A stretch of DNA of 64,000 nucleotides from Pseudomonas sp. PDM18 (GCF_014852585.1 NZ_JACVBX010000004.1:330406-394405); one strand, 5' to 3'; counted from the stretch's first letter, positions 1-8,796 are shown. The notes: generated by a model from the letters alone, not told the origin. Program-made: numbers and translations.

Positions 1-342
1 AATGGCCTGAAGCTGCGCCAGCAGAACCTGCTCGGTAGCTACGACGCCTTCCTGCCGCTGGGCGACCAGGGCACCAAGCTGTTCGGCGGCGGCACCGCCG
101 GCCTGGTCAAGCTGGAGCAGGACTCCAAGGGCTACAGCCGCGACAGCGATGTGGGTTACGCCATCGGCGCCCAAGCCGGTATCCTCCAGGAACTCGGCAA
201 GAACGCATCTGTAGAAGGCGGCTACCGTTACCTGCGTACCAACGCGAGTACCGAGATGAGCCCGCACGGCGGTGGCAAGGTGGGATCCCTTGACCTGCAC
301 AGCAGCTCCCAGTTCTACCTGGGCGCCAACTACAAGTTCTGA
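1..342 (+). CDS. oprH: Outer membrane protein OprH, C-terminal part
   Basis: Partial gene: the frame is open from base 1 and the start lies outside the window. The 113 visible residues end in YLGANYKF, a terminal-Phe beta-barrel signature, and the segments LRQQNLLGSYDAF and EGGYRYLRTNAS match Pseudomonas OprH, the small eight-stranded barrel that binds lipopolysaccharide and stabilises the outer membrane at low Mg2+. It lies 54 bp upstream of phoP, the known oprH-phoP-phoQ operon order, so PhoP control from a promoter upstream of the window is expected. Identification is by recalled family sequence plus synteny. Confidence 0.95.
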   Translation, partial: NGLKLRQQNLLGSYDAFLPLGDQGTKLFGGGTAGLVKLEQDSKGYSRDSDVGYAIGAQAGILQELGKNASVEGGYRYLRTNASTEMSPHGGGKVGSLDLHSSSQFYLGANYKF

Positions 343-396
343 CCGGTAACGCAACCGGGCCGCGCGGCCCGGTTGCCTGACTCAGGGAGCACGCGC

Positions 397-1074
397 ATGA
401 AACTGCTGGTGGTGGAAGACGAGGCGCTGTTGCGCCATCACCTGTATACCCGGCTCGGCGAGCAAGGCCATGTGGTCGATGCCGTGGCCAACGCCGAAGA
501 GGCGCTGTACCGCGCCGCCGAATATCATCACGATCTGGCAATGATCGACCTGGGCCTGCCGGGCATGAGCGGCCTGGACCTGATCCGCGAATTCCGCAGC
601 CAGGGCAAGACCTTCCCCATTCTCATCCTCACCGCTCGTGGCAACTGGCAGGACAAGGTTGAAGGCCTGGCCGCCGGTGCCGACGACTACGTGGTCAAAC
701 CCTTCCAGTTCGAAGAGCTGGAGGCACGGCTGAACGCGCTGCTGCGCCGTTCCAGCGGCTTTGCGCAGTCGAGTATCGAGGCCGGCCCGCTGGTGCTGGA
801 CATCAACCGTAAACAGGCACTGGTCAACGGCGAATCGCTGCAACTGACCGCCTTCGAGTACCGCATCCTCGAGTACCTCATGCGCCATCACCAGCAGGTG
901 GTGGCCAAGGAACGGCTGATCGAGCAGCTCTACCCGGACGACGATGAGCGCGACCCGAACGTCATCGAGGTGCTGGTCGGCCGCCTGCGCCGCAAGCTCG
1001 AGACCGCTGCGGGCTTCAAACCGATCGATACCGTGCGCGGCCAGGGCTACATCTTCAACGAGCTGTGCAAATGA
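397..1074 (+). CDS. phoP: Two-component response regulator PhoP
   Basis: OmpR-class response regulator of 225 residues. The receiver domain has the acidic pair VVEDE near residue 8, the phospho-acceptor Asp in MIDLGLPG near residue 51, and the Lys in DDYVVKPF near residue 101. The C-terminal winged helix ends in RLRRKLE and DTVRGQGY. It activates oprH-phoPQ and lipid A or polymyxin-resistance genes at low Mg2+. I chose ATG 397 because GGGAG lies 7-10 bases upstream and the protein then starts MKLLVVEDE like its homologues; an earlier in-frame start at 373 has no such support. The stop overlaps phoQ by 4 bp (ATGA), indicating translational coupling. Confidence 0.97.
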   Translation: MKLLVVEDEALLRHHLYTRLGEQGHVVDAVANAEEALYRAAEYHHDLAMIDLGLPGMSGLDLIREFRSQGKTFPILILTARGNWQDKVEGLAAGADDYVVKPFQFEELEARLNALLRRSSGFAQSSIEAGPLVLDINRKQALVNGESLQLTAFEYRILEYLMRHHQQVVAKERLIEQLYPDDDERDPNVIEVLVGRLRRKLETAAGFKPIDTVRGQGYIFNELCK

Positions 1075-2414
1075 TCCGCTCGCTGCGGCTGCGGCTAATG
1101 ATCGGTGCGGCGATTCTCGCCGTGCTGTTCATGGCGGCGCTGCTGCCGGCTCTCCAGCGTGCGTTCAGCATCGCCCTGGAGAACGCCATCCAGCAGCGCC
1201 TGGCGGCGGACGTGGCGACCCTGGTGTCCTCGGCGCGCATCGAGGGCAATGTCCTGAGCATGCCCGAGCACCTGCCGGTGGAGGACTTCAACCTCCCCGA
1301 GTCCAAGTTGCTGGGCTTCATCTACGACCAGTCCGGCAGGCTGGTGTGGCGCTCCACCTCGGCCCAGGACGAGAGCGTCAGTTACTCGCCCAAGTACGAC
1401 GGCCTGATCGACGAGTTCACCCGCATCCGCGACGCCACCGGCCAGGAGTTCTTCGTCTACGACGTGGAGATCGACCTGCTCGGTGGCAAGCGTGCGGCCT
1501 ACAGCATCGTCACCATGCAGCCGGAAAGCGAGTTCCGCGAGCTGGTCAGCGGCTTCCGCGACCAGCTCTACCTCTGGCTGGGGGGCGCGCTGCTGCTGTT
1601 GCTGGGCCTGTTGTGGCTCGGCCTCGGCTGGGGCTTCCGCTCCATGCGCGGCCTGCGTTCGGAACTGGACCAGATCGAGACCGGCGACCGCGAGCGCCTG
1701 AGTGACGATCACCCCGCCGAGATGCTGCGCCTGACCGACTCGGTGAACCGCCTGCTGGAAAGCGAGCGCGCCCAGCGCGAGCGCTATCGCAACTCCCTGG
1801 GCGACCTTGCCCACAGCCTGAAGACGCCGCTGGCGGTGCTGCAGGGCGTCAGCGAAACCCTCGCCGACGAGCCGAAGAACCGCGAGCAGGTGCAGGTGCT
1901 GCAGACCCAGATCGAGCGCATGAGCCAGCAGATCGGCTACCAGTTGCAGCGCGCAACGATGCGCAAGAGCGGCCTGATCCGCCACCGCGCGGCACTCGAC
2001 CCATTGCTGGACACTATCGGCGGTGCGCTGGACAAGGTCTACCGCGACAAGCGTGTGAAGCTGGAGCGGGAGATTCCGCCGGGCTTTTCCCTGCCGTTGG
2101 AAAAGGGCGCCCTGCTGGAGTTGCTCGGCAACCTGCTGGAGAACGCCTACCGCCTGTGCCTGACCACGGTAAAGGTCAGCGCACGCAAGAACGGCCGGCT
2201 GTTCGAGCTGATCATCGAGGACGACGGCCCCGGCGTGCCGGCCAGCCAGCGCGAACGTATCCTCAAGCGCGGCGAGCGCCTGGACACCCAGCACCCCGGC
2301 CAGGGCATCGGCACGGCGGTGGTGAAGGACATCATCGACAGCTACGACGGCGAGCTGGCGCTGGAGGATTCCGCGCTGGGCGGGGCGTGTTTCCGCATTC
2401 GCCTGCCGGGGTAG
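1071..2414 (+). CDS. phoQ: Sensor histidine kinase PhoQ
   Basis: Inner-membrane histidine kinase of 447 residues. An N-terminal membrane segment (about 9-29) and a second one (about 165-190, rich in Leu) bracket a periplasmic sensor domain. A HAMP-like linker, the H-box GDLAHSLKTPL near residue 243, an N-box NLLENAYRL and the G-box GIGTAVVKDI follow. In PhoQ the acidic periplasmic patch senses divalent cations and cationic peptides, and the kinase phosphorylates PhoP. ATG 1071 overlaps the phoP stop and gives MIRSLRLRL, the expected start. A REP hairpin follows 17 bp after the stop and no strong intrinsic terminator is visible. Confidence 0.96.
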   Translation: MIRSLRLRLMIGAAILAVLFMAALLPALQRAFSIALENAIQQRLAADVATLVSSARIEGNVLSMPEHLPVEDFNLPESKLLGFIYDQSGRLVWRSTSAQDESVSYSPKYDGLIDEFTRIRDATGQEFFVYDVEIDLLGGKRAAYSIVTMQPESEFRELVSGFRDQLYLWLGGALLLLLGLLWLGLGWGFRSMRGLRSELDQIETGDRERLSDDHPAEMLRLTDSVNRLLESERAQRERYRNSLGDLAHSLKTPLAVLQGVSETLADEPKNREQVQVLQTQIERMSQQIGYQLQRATMRKSGLIRHRAALDPLLDTIGGALDKVYRDKRVKLEREIPPGFSLPLEKGALLELLGNLLENAYRLCLTTVKVSARKNGRLFELIIEDDGPGVPASQRERILKRGERLDTQHPGQGIGTAVVKDIIDSYDGELALEDSALGGACFRIRLPG

Positions 2415-2431
2415 TCGGGAGCCGGTTCGGG

Positions 2432-2451
2432 TTCGCGAGCTTGCTCGCGAA
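2432..2451. repeat. REP palindrome
   Basis: A 9-bp perfect inverted repeat, TTCGCGAGC and GCTCGCGAA, separated by TT. This is the well known Pseudomonas REP core (GAGCTTGCTCGCGA). It sits just after phoQ, a typical position for transcript-end stabilising REPs. Related copies occur at 5377-5620. Confidence 0.8.
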
Positions 2452-2480
2452 CGCCCACTCACCGGAGTCTCGTTTTAGGT

Positions 2481-2559
2481 CGTAGGGCGCATAATGCGCC
2501 AGCGTTATCCGCCGCGAGAGCAATCGGCGGATAACCCGTTCCGGGTTATGCGCCCTACG
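2481..2559. repeat. Nested inverted-repeat element
   Basis: An outer 14-bp perfect inverted repeat (CGTAGGGCGCATAA at 2481-2494 with its complement at 2546-2559) encloses an inner 11-bp one (GTTATCCGCCG at 2504-2514 with its complement at 2525-2535). Parts of the same words (GGCGGATAAC and TATGCGCCCT) recur at 21243-21275, so this is a dispersed intergenic element, not a gene-specific terminator. It lies between the convergent phoQ and AraC genes and has no T-run. Confidence 0.7.
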
Positions 2560-2595
2560 GCCTGGGCGCAGGCGCTCCTACAGGTTGAAACCGAG

Positions 2596-3597
2596 CTATT
2601 CCCCCTGCTGCGCCCGGTAGGCCCCCGGCGTCAACCCCGTCCATTTCTTGAATGCCCGGTGGAACGCCGAAGGCTCGGAGAAGCCGAGCTGGTCGGCGAT
2701 GTCCTGGATCGAGAGCTCAGCGCGCCCCAGGTAGTAGATCGCCAGGTCGCGGCGCAGCTGGTCCTTCAGCTCCTGAAAGTTCGGCCCCTCCTCGCGCAGG
2801 TGGCGGCGCAGGGTCTGCGGGCTCATGTGCAGTTGCGCGGCGACCTGTTCCAGGTCCGGCCAGCTGCGGCAGTCGCGGCCGAGCAGGCGGCGGATCTGGC
2901 TGGTCAGGCTGTCGCCGCCATCGGGGCGGGCGAGCAGGTCGGCGGGGGAATCCTTGAGGAAGTGCTTGAGCGTGCGCTCGTCCTGCAGCAGCGGCATGTC
3001 CAGGTAGCGCGCCTGCAGGAGCAGGCTGGTGCTGCCGGCAGAAAAGCGGCGAGGGCAGGGGAGCAGCAGGTCGTACTCGGCCTGGTGCTCGGGCGCCGGG
3101 TAGCTGAAGGTGGCTTCCTCCAGGCGGATGCGCTGGCCGATCAGCCAGCTGGCCAGGCGGTGCCAGATGAGCAGCAGGCTCTCGGCGAGGAAGTGGTCCG
3201 GGTCGCGCAGGTGCGTTTCGTCCAGGGTCAGGCGGGCGCGGTCGCCGTCGCGCACCAGCTCGATCCGTGGCGCCTCGGGAAACAGCCCGTAGAACAGCGC
3301 GCCGCGTCCCAGAGCCTTTTCCAGCGTGCGGCAGTGGATGATCGCGTTGCACATCATGGCGAAGGTGCCGCGCTTGCTGGGCATGGCGCCGAAGCCCATG
3401 TACTCGTCGTCGAGCACTTCCCACAGGCGTTGCATCAGGCAGGTGAACTGCGACGGATCGATGCGTGCGCGGGGCTCGTCGAGGATGGCCGGGGCGATAC
3501 CGGCGTCACGCAGCAGGACTTGGACATCAAGCCCCTTGCGCTGGGCCCCGTGGACGGCGGCGCGGACGAAATGGCTGGCAATGGTGCGTTCACGCAT
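2596..3597 (-). CDS. AraC-family transcriptional regulator
   Basis: Regulator of 333 residues in the long AraC class. The N-terminal two thirds resemble the arabinose-binding-like dimerisation domain of Pseudomonas OruR/ArgR-type members. The C-terminal 100 residues carry two helix-turn-helix units, with LEQVAAQLHMSPQTLRRHL and then IQDIADQLGFSEPSAFHRAFKKWTG-type signatures. The start at 3597 gives MRERTIASHF and has AAGGA 8 bases upstream; an in-frame start 33 bp earlier is possible. It is divergent from dctA, about 365 bp away, but DctA is normally controlled by DctB/DctD, so the target of this regulator is not evident. Confidence 0.88.
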   Translation of the reverse strand: MRERTIASHFVRAAVHGAQRKGLDVQVLLRDAGIAPAILDEPRARIDPSQFTCLMQRLWEVLDDEYMGFGAMPSKRGTFAMMCNAIIHCRTLEKALGRGALFYGLFPEAPRIELVRDGDRARLTLDETHLRDPDHFLAESLLLIWHRLASWLIGQRIRLEEATFSYPAPEHQAEYDLLLPCPRRFSAGSTSLLLQARYLDMPLLQDERTLKHFLKDSPADLLARPDGGDSLTSQIRRLLGRDCRSWPDLEQVAAQLHMSPQTLRRHLREEGPNFQELKDQLRRDLAIYYLGRAELSIQDIADQLGFSEPSAFHRAFKKWTGLTPGAYRAQQGE

Positions 3598-3711
3598 GAG
3601 CGGTCCTTGTTGTTCTGGCCGCACGTCCAACAGCCGCGCGGTTAACCCGATCGAACCTGATCGGAGTTCTACAATCTACGGTACGAAGGCCGTGGCGGAT
3701 ACCCGCCAGAG

Positions 3712-3748
3712 GGCGGGAAACCCGCCAGTACGGAGGCGGGTTTCCGCC
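3712..3748. repeat. GC-rich hairpin upstream of dctA
   Basis: GGAAACCCGCC (3716-3726) pairs perfectly with GGCGGGTTTCC (3735-3745) across an 8-base loop. There is no T-run on either side, so terminator function is doubtful. The 3598-3962 intergenic stretch otherwise holds only the sigma54 promoter described separately. Confidence 0.5.
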
Positions 3749-3824
3749 ATTTCTGAGGCCTTCCGTGCCGCGACTTTTTACGGAAGCTATTGAATTTAAA
3801 GGGATTACATATTTTTTAAAGGTC

Positions 3825-3839
3825 TGGCACAGCACTTGC
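3825..3839 (+). promoter_or_regulatory. Sigma54 (-24/-12) promoter of dctA
   Basis: TGGCAC, five bases, TTGC: an exact match to the sigma54 consensus, 123 bp upstream of the dctA start and on the same strand. DctA genes in Rhizobium and Pseudomonas are classical RpoN targets activated by DctB/DctD on C4-dicarboxylates, so context and motif agree. The DctD enhancer site was not identified; an AT-rich tract lies just upstream. Confidence 0.85.
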
Positions 3840-3962
3840 CATATGCGATCAAGGCCTGCCTTCTGGCATGCCCTGAAAACAAATTCTCCCATTGCAGGGA
3901 GATAACGCGTTCGGTCTTGTGTTTCCTCCCAGGGAGCACTCGCCCGTGAGGACAGAGCTGCC

Positions 3963-5264
3963 ATGACCAAGCAACCCTTCTACAAAAGCCTGTACGTGCA
4001 GGTACTGATCGCCATCGCCATCGGTATCGCACTCGGCCACTTCTACCCCGACACCGCCAAACTGATGAAGCCGCTGGGCGATGGCTTCGTCAAACTGATC
4101 AAGATGGCCATCGCGCCGATCATCTTCTGCACCGTGGTTACCGGCATCGCCGGCATGCAGAGCATGAAGGCCGTGGGCAAGACGGGCGGCATGGCGCTGC
4201 TGTACTTCGAAATCGTTTCCACCGTCGCGCTGATCATCGGCCTGGTCGTGGTCAACGTCGTCCAGCCGGGTGCCGGCATGCACGCCGACGTCGCCACGCT
4301 GACCGCCGAAATGAACAAGAACGCGGCGCTCACCGGCTTCATCGCTTCGGGCGAGAAGCAGAGCACCATCGACTTCTTCATGAACGTCATCCCCAGCACC
4401 GTGGTCGGCGCCTTCGCCAACGGTGACATCCTCCAGGTGCTGTTCTTCTCCGTGCTGTTCGGCTACGCGCTGCACCGCCTGGGTGACTACGGCAAGCCGG
4501 TGTTCGAGTTCATCGATCGCATCACCCACGTGATGTTCAACATCATCAACGTGATCATGAAGGTCGCTCCCATCGGTGCCTTCGGTGCCATGGCCTTCAC
4601 CATTGGCGCCTATGGCCTCGGCTCGCTGGTGCAGCTGGGCCAGCTGATGCTGTGCTTCTACATCACCTGCCTGCTGTTCGTGCTGATCGTGCTGGGTGGC
4701 ATCGCCCGCGCCCACGGCTTCAGCATCCTGCGCTTCATCTCCTACATCCGCGAAGAACTGCTGATCGTGCTGGGCACCTCGTCCTCCGAATCGGCCCTGC
4801 CGCGCATGATCGCCAAGATGGAGAAGCTGGGCGCCGACAAGAGCGTCGTCGGCCTGGTGATCCCCACCGGCTACTCGTTCAACCTGGACGGTACCTCGAT
4901 CTACCTGACCATGGCCGCGGTGTTCATCGCCCAGGCCACTGACACCCCGATGGACATCACCCACCAGCTGACGCTGCTGGTCGTGCTGCTGATCGCCTCC
5001 AAGGGCGCTGCCGGCGTCACCGGTTCGGGCTTCATCGTGCTGGCCGCCACCCTGTCCGCCGTCGGCCACCTGCCGGTTGCGGGTCTGGCGCTGATCCTGG
5101 GTATCGACCGCTTCATGTCCGAGGCCCGCGCCCTGACCAACCTGGTCGGCAACGGCGTGGCTACCATCGTGGTCGCCAAGTGGTGCAAGCAGCTGGACGA
5201 GAAGACCCTGTCCGCCGAACTGGCCGCAGGTCCTGGCAACTCCGCGGAGCTGCAGCCTTCCTGA
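3963..5264 (+). CDS. dctA: C4-dicarboxylate transport protein DctA
   Basis: Secondary carrier of 433 residues in the DAACS (glutamate/aspartate:cation symporter) family, importing succinate, fumarate and malate with cations across the inner membrane. About eight membrane segments plus two hairpins are visible. Family signatures include the serine-rich hairpin [13 protein letters not shown] (around 273-285), [15 protein letters not shown] (around 303-317) and the substrate region [23 protein letters not shown] near the C-terminus. Length and the start [15 protein letters not shown] are typical of DctA. It has its own sigma54 promoter and is followed by an intrinsic terminator, so it is probably monocistronic. 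Confidence 0.95.
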   Translation: MTKQPFYKSLYVQVLIAIAIGIALGHFYPDTAKLMKPLGDGFVKLIKMAIAPIIFCTVVTGIAGMQSMKAVGKTGGMALLYFEIVSTVALIIGLVVVNVVQPGAGMHADVATLTAEMNKNAALTGFIASGEKQSTIDFFMNVIPSTVVGAFANGDILQVLFFSVLFGYALHRLGDYGKPVFEFIDRITHVMFNIINVIMKVAPIGAFGAMAFTIGAYGLGSLVQLGQLMLCFYITCLLFVLIVLGGIARAHGFSILRFISYIREELLIVLGTSSSESALPRMIAKMEKLGADKSVVGLVIPTGYSFNLDGTSIYLTMAAVFIAQATDTPMDITHQLTLLVVLLIASKGAAGVTGSGFIVLAATLSAVGHLPVAGLALILGIDRFMSEARALTNLVGNGVATIVVAKWCKQLDEKTLSAELAAGPGNSAELQPS

Positions 5265-5320
5265 CGGGTTCGCTAAAGAGCAATTCGGCCCGGTGAACGT
5301 GAAGCGCCGGAGCCTTTCCA

Positions 5321-5346
5321 GCCCGCTCAATTGAGCGGGCTTTTTT
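5321..5346 (+). terminator. Intrinsic terminator of dctA
   Basis: GCCCGCTCAA and TTGAGCGGGC form a continuous 10-bp perfect palindrome followed by six T, 57 bp after the dctA stop. Confidence 0.9.
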
Positions 5347-5376
5347 ATGGGCGGGTGAAAAGGGCGGGGGCTGTTC

Positions 5377-5620
5377 GCAGGAGCGAGCTTGCTCGCGAAG
5401 CGTTTCCCGGCAGCTCTGGAGTTGGGCGGGTTCGCGAGCTGGAGCCCGGCGGCGCTCTCGGCCCAGCAGTTGTGGTGGGGATGGCCCGCTCCTGCAGGGG
5501 AGCGGGCGCGGGGTATCAGGCGGGGTTTAGGAGCGGGCCATGCCCGCGACGCAAGGCGTCAGCCTTGCCGGATTCCAGAGGATGCCCGGCGAGCGTGGGA
5601 GCGGACTTCGTCCGCGATCG
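5377..5620. repeat. Cluster of three REP variants
   Basis: The 357-bp gap between dctA and cyaB carries three hairpins sharing the frame GAGCG-N-CGCGA: GAGCGAGCTTGCTCGCGA (about 5381-5398), GAGCGGGCCATGCCCGCGA (about 5531-5549) and GAGCGGACTTCGTCCGCGA (about 5599-5617). The stem bases differ in a compensating manner, typical of the Pseudomonas REP family. No gene is seen in this stretch. Confidence 0.75.
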
Positions 5621-5703
5621 GGTGGGAGCATCAAGGAGAAGGGCGTTACTGAAGCGGGGCGCCTGGGCGAGAGAACACGGACTCGGTAAAGAGGCCGCGA
5701 GGA

Positions 5704-7095
5704 TCAGAGAATGATCTTGTCCTTGAGCTTCTCCGCCGCCTGCTGCAGCGCCTGGATGACCCGTTCCTTGTCGTAGTTCTGCACGTTGTTGGTGTCCAGG
5801 TACATGGAGAAGCCCGGCACCTCGTGCTCGACGAAGCTGGGGTTGGAGCCCAGGTCGCGGCGGAAGTCGACCACCTGGTAGATCTGTACCGGCTTGCTGA
5901 AGCCCTTCACGGCGATCTGGCCCTTGTCGCGGCACATCAGCACGTCCTTGACCAGCGAGTAGGTCTCGTGGCTGATGAGGATCTCGCCGGCTTCGGCGGC
6001 GCTTTCCAGGCGGCTGGCGAGGTTCACTTCGCGGCCGATGATGGTGTAGTCCATGCGCGTGTCGGCGCCGAAATTGCCCACGGTGCAGTAGCCGGTGTTC
6101 AGGCCCATGCGCACTTCCAGCGGTTTGGTGATGCCCTGGGCACGCCACTGCTGGCGCATGACCTTCATGTGCTTGCGCATGGCCACGGCCATGGACACGG
6201 CGGCCACGGCGTCCTTCTTCGCGCCCTGGGTGGCCGGGTCGCCGAAGAACACCATCACGCAGTCGCCGACGAACTTGTCGATGGTGCCGCCGTACTTCAG
6301 GGCGATCTTCGACATCTCGTTGAGGTAGTTGTTGAGCATGTCGGTGAGGGCCTCGGCCTCGAGTTCCTCGGACAGCTCGGTGAAGCCCTTGATGTCGGAG
6401 AAGAACACCGTGAGCTTCTTGCGCTGGGTTTCCAGGCGCACTGTGCGCTTGCCGCTGAAGATCGATTCCCACACCTGCGGCGACAGGTACTTGGCCAGGT
6501 TGCTGGCCAGGCGCGCGGCCTTTTCCTGCTCCAGCGTGATGTCCGAGCGGGCCTGGGCCAGGCGCAGGCCCTGCTGGTGCACGAAGAAAGCGGTGATGCA
6601 GATGTACAGGGTGGAGAACAGCACGCTGACCAGCGCGACGATGCTCGGCGTCTGCCCCTTGTAGGCCGGGGTGATCAGCGCGGCGCTGAGGACTGCGGCG
6701 CTCAGTGCCACCAGCAGCGCCAGGCCCAGGGAACGCAGGCCGCCAATGATCAGCGCGGAGAAGGCGAGGATCAGCACCAGCATCAGGCTGGGCACCTCGG
6801 AGAAGCCCAGCAGCGTGGTGGCGATGCCGGCATGCAGGGCATCGATGAACAGCAGCACCAGGCGCGTGCGTTGCGGGTTGTCGCGCTTGAAGCGACGGCT
6901 GACCTGCTGGGCCAGATGCGGGTAGAGCAGGGCGTACGGGATCATCCAGAGGATCTCGTAGCCGAAGTACTTGGCGAAGGTGCCGGCGGTGATAGTCGCG
7001 GCGATGGCGATATACGCCAGCACGCGGGAATGGTATTCGCGCAGAGGGGCGGGGGTGAGCGGACTGCTGGCACGCTCAAGAACGTTAGGCTTCAT
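5704..7095 (-). CDS. cyaB: Class III adenylate cyclase CyaB with MASE2 domain
   Basis: Membrane-bound adenylate cyclase of 463 residues. Residues 1-190 form a multi-pass MASE2 sensor region; the class III catalytic domain spans about 215-430. The metal-binding Asp residues are in FFSDIKGF and in FVGDCVMVFFGD, and the purine/transition-state region is in YTIIGREVNLASRLE. P. aeruginosa CyaB is the main source of cAMP for Vfr-dependent virulence genes and has the same layout and N-terminus (MKPNV). ATG 7095 was preferred to an in-frame TTG two codons earlier. It is convergent with dctA across a REP cluster. Confidence 0.93.
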   Translation of the reverse strand: MKPNVLERASSPLTPAPLREYHSRVLAYIAIAATITAGTFAKYFGYEILWMIPYALLYPHLAQQVSRRFKRDNPQRTRLVLLFIDALHAGIATTLLGFSEVPSLMLVLILAFSALIIGGLRSLGLALLVALSAAVLSAALITPAYKGQTPSIVALVSVLFSTLYICITAFFVHQQGLRLAQARSDITLEQEKAARLASNLAKYLSPQVWESIFSGKRTVRLETQRKKLTVFFSDIKGFTELSEELEAEALTDMLNNYLNEMSKIALKYGGTIDKFVGDCVMVFFGDPATQGAKKDAVAAVSMAVAMRKHMKVMRQQWRAQGITKPLEVRMGLNTGYCTVGNFGADTRMDYTIIGREVNLASRLESAAEAGEILISHETYSLVKDVLMCRDKGQIAVKGFSKPVQIYQVVDFRRDLGSNPSFVEHEVPGFSMYLDTNNVQNYDKERVIQALQQAAEKLKDKIIL

Positions 7096-7236
7096 GCGCA
7101 AGAAACTTCCCTGGTGCGCGTAGGCTCGTGGCCACTTGCGCGTCTGATTTTGGGAGGAATCTTATTCCATGCGCAGCCCCCGGACCAGCGGCGGTTCGCC
7201 ACTCTTCGTCGCGGACCGCCGGTCACCTCGGGACTC

Positions 7237-7821
7237 TCAGGCCATCGTGCCGTCGGGCTTCTGGTAGATCGAGCGGCGGGGCTGGGCAAAGACCCGGCGC
7301 AGCATGGGTTCGAAGAACTCCAGGGGCAGCACTTCGCCGTCCGGATCGAAGGCGGCGGCATCGTAGCGCGCGCAGAATTCGATGGTCTGCTCGAACTGCG
7401 GGTGGTCCTTGAACTGCTCGCGCAGGTGCCGGTCCAGGCCCAGGTGATGGAAGAAGTAGTAACCCTGGAAGATCGCGTGCTTCTCGATCATCCACAGGTT
7501 CGCCTCGCTGACGAACGGCTTGAGGATGGCCGCGGCGATGTCGGCGTGGTTGAACGAGCCGAGGGTGTCGCCGATATCGTGGAGCAGGGCGCAGACCACG
7601 TACTCCTCGTCGCGACCGTCGCGGTGGGCCAGGGTGGCGGTCTGCAGCGAGTGGGTCAGGCGGTCCACCGGGAAGCCACCGAAGTCGCCGTCGAGCAGGC
7701 GCAGGTGGGTCATGATCCGGTCGGGCAGAAGCGCGGCGTACTGGCCGAAGTCCTTGGCGATGATCGCCCAGTCCTCGGCGCTGCCGTCTTCCATGTGGGT
7801 GAAGTTGGCGCGTGCGTTCAT
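7237..7821 (-). CDS. HD-domain metal protein, PhnZ/MIOX-like
   Basis: Small HD-superfamily protein of 194 residues. Candidate metal ligands are H57 (LTHSLQ), H81-D82 (LLHDIGD), H92 (FNHADIA), H115 (EKHAIFQ) and D154, a two-metal HD pattern. The spacing and the motifs HxLQ, HDIGD and HAIFQxYYF recall the mixed-valence diiron oxygenases PhnZ and MIOX more than nucleotide phosphohydrolases, but substrate cannot be read from sequence. Start 7821 gives MNARANF; the upstream AAGAGAG is a modest ribosome site at long spacing. It is 171 bp downstream of the luxR-type gene on the same strand, so a shared transcript is possible. Confidence 0.8.
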   Translation of the reverse strand: MNARANFTHMEDGSAEDWAIIAKDFGQYAALLPDRIMTHLRLLDGDFGGFPVDRLTHSLQTATLAHRDGRDEEYVVCALLHDIGDTLGSFNHADIAAAILKPFVSEANLWMIEKHAIFQGYYFFHHLGLDRHLREQFKDHPQFEQTIEFCARYDAAAFDPDGEVLPLEFFEPMLRRVFAQPRRSIYQKPDGTMA

Positions 7822-7992
7822 CAGGCTGTGCTCTCTTGTGATAGTCGTGGCGTGTCTGGATGGCACGGGTCCAGTCTAGAAGCCTGACGAGCACGCGGTA
7901 GTGTCCGTGCAGCGCCAGCGGGGTGTCCCGGTGGGCGCGAATGGTGGGCCATCAGCCGCGCGGATGGCGGCTGCCCTGGCCTGAAGCGACGC

Positions 7993-8796
7993 TCAGGGAT
8001 TCTGCGGATCATGCCCCAGCGACTGCAGGAACAGCGAGAACAGCTCTGGCTGCGAGGAGATGTCGAGCTTGTTGTACAGGTGGCGGCGGTGGACCTTGAT
8101 GGTCTCCGGCGAGATCGCCAGGCGCTCGGCCATGGCCTTGGAGGAGTAACCCCGCAGGATCAGCCGGGCGATCTCCAGCTCACGCTCGGACAGCACGCCG
8201 GCGCCGAAGTGGCTCAGGGCATCGCGCACCTGCACCGCCACACCCTCGCTTGTGCCCGGCAGCAGGCGCTGGCTGCGCAGCTGCCAGTGCTGCTGCATCA
8301 GCGCCAGCACCCAGGGGCAGAGCATCGCCAGCAGGCCGATCTGCTCCCCATCGAACATTTTGCGCATGCCCAGTGACAGTGACAGCGCGCCCTGGCCGGG
8401 AAGCTGGAGGATGAACTGCACCTCGTCCTCCAGCACGTTGTCGTGGAAGTAGCTGAGGAAGTACTCGCTCTGGCGGAACTGGTCCGGGGAAATTTCCTCC
8501 AGCCGATACAGCCCGCTGGGCACGCCGTCGCGGCAGGCCTGGTAGAACGGGTCGAGCTGGAACAGCCCGTCGAGGTAGATGGCCATGGCCGCCGGGCCGG
8601 CGGTGGGCTCGGCGTCGTATTCCTCCAGCGCCACCGGGGTGCCGCTGGCTGGGTAGAACATCGCCAGGGCGTTATCGAACGGCAGCCACTGGTGCAGCAG
8701 CAGGACCAGTTGCTTCCAGAAGCGCGGCTGGCCGATCTGCTCGATGGCGCGGCCGAGGTTGGCGTGCATGCCGACCTCGCGGAACAGGGTGTGCAT
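7993..8796 (-). CDS. LuxR-family transcriptional regulator
   Basis: Regulator of 267 residues. The C-terminal 65 residues are a GerE/LuxR helix-turn-helix: LSERELEIARLILRGYSSKAM followed by LAISPETIKVHRRHLYNKL. The N-terminal 190 residues do not show the acyl-homoserine-lactone pocket signature (no WxxxY...D pattern that I can place), so it is likely a solo regulator of another signal. It is divergent from the APC permease/DmpA pair across 207 bp and probably controls it, in the manner of other divergent LuxR/transporter loci. A second start at 8769 (MHANLGRA) is possible. Confidence 0.85.
   Translation of the reverse strand: MHTLFREVGMHANLGRAIEQIGQPRFWKQLVLLLHQWLPFDNALAMFYPASGTPVALEEYDAEPTAGPAAMAIYLDGLFQLDPFYQACRDGVPSGLYRLEEISPDQFRQSEYFLSYFHDNVLEDEVQFILQLPGQGALSLSLGMRKMFDGEQIGLLAMLCPWVLALMQQHWQLRSQRLLPGTSEGVAVQVRDALSHFGAGVLSERELEIARLILRGYSSKAMAERLAISPETIKVHRRHLYNKLDISSQPELFSLFLQSLGHDPQNP

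Noticed and set aside
944..1705. A plus-strand frame of 253 codons across the phoP/phoQ junction
   Set aside because: It is out of frame with both genes and Arg/Ala/Gly-rich, so it is a shadow.
3849..5330. A 493-codon minus-strand frame opposite dctA
   Set aside because: His/Asp/Gly-rich product typical of an antisense shadow of a membrane protein gene.
5824..7887. A 687-codon open frame on the plus strand opposite cyaB and the HD gene
   Set aside because: Same GC-driven effect; no domain, no ribosome site, and both opposite-strand genes are clear.
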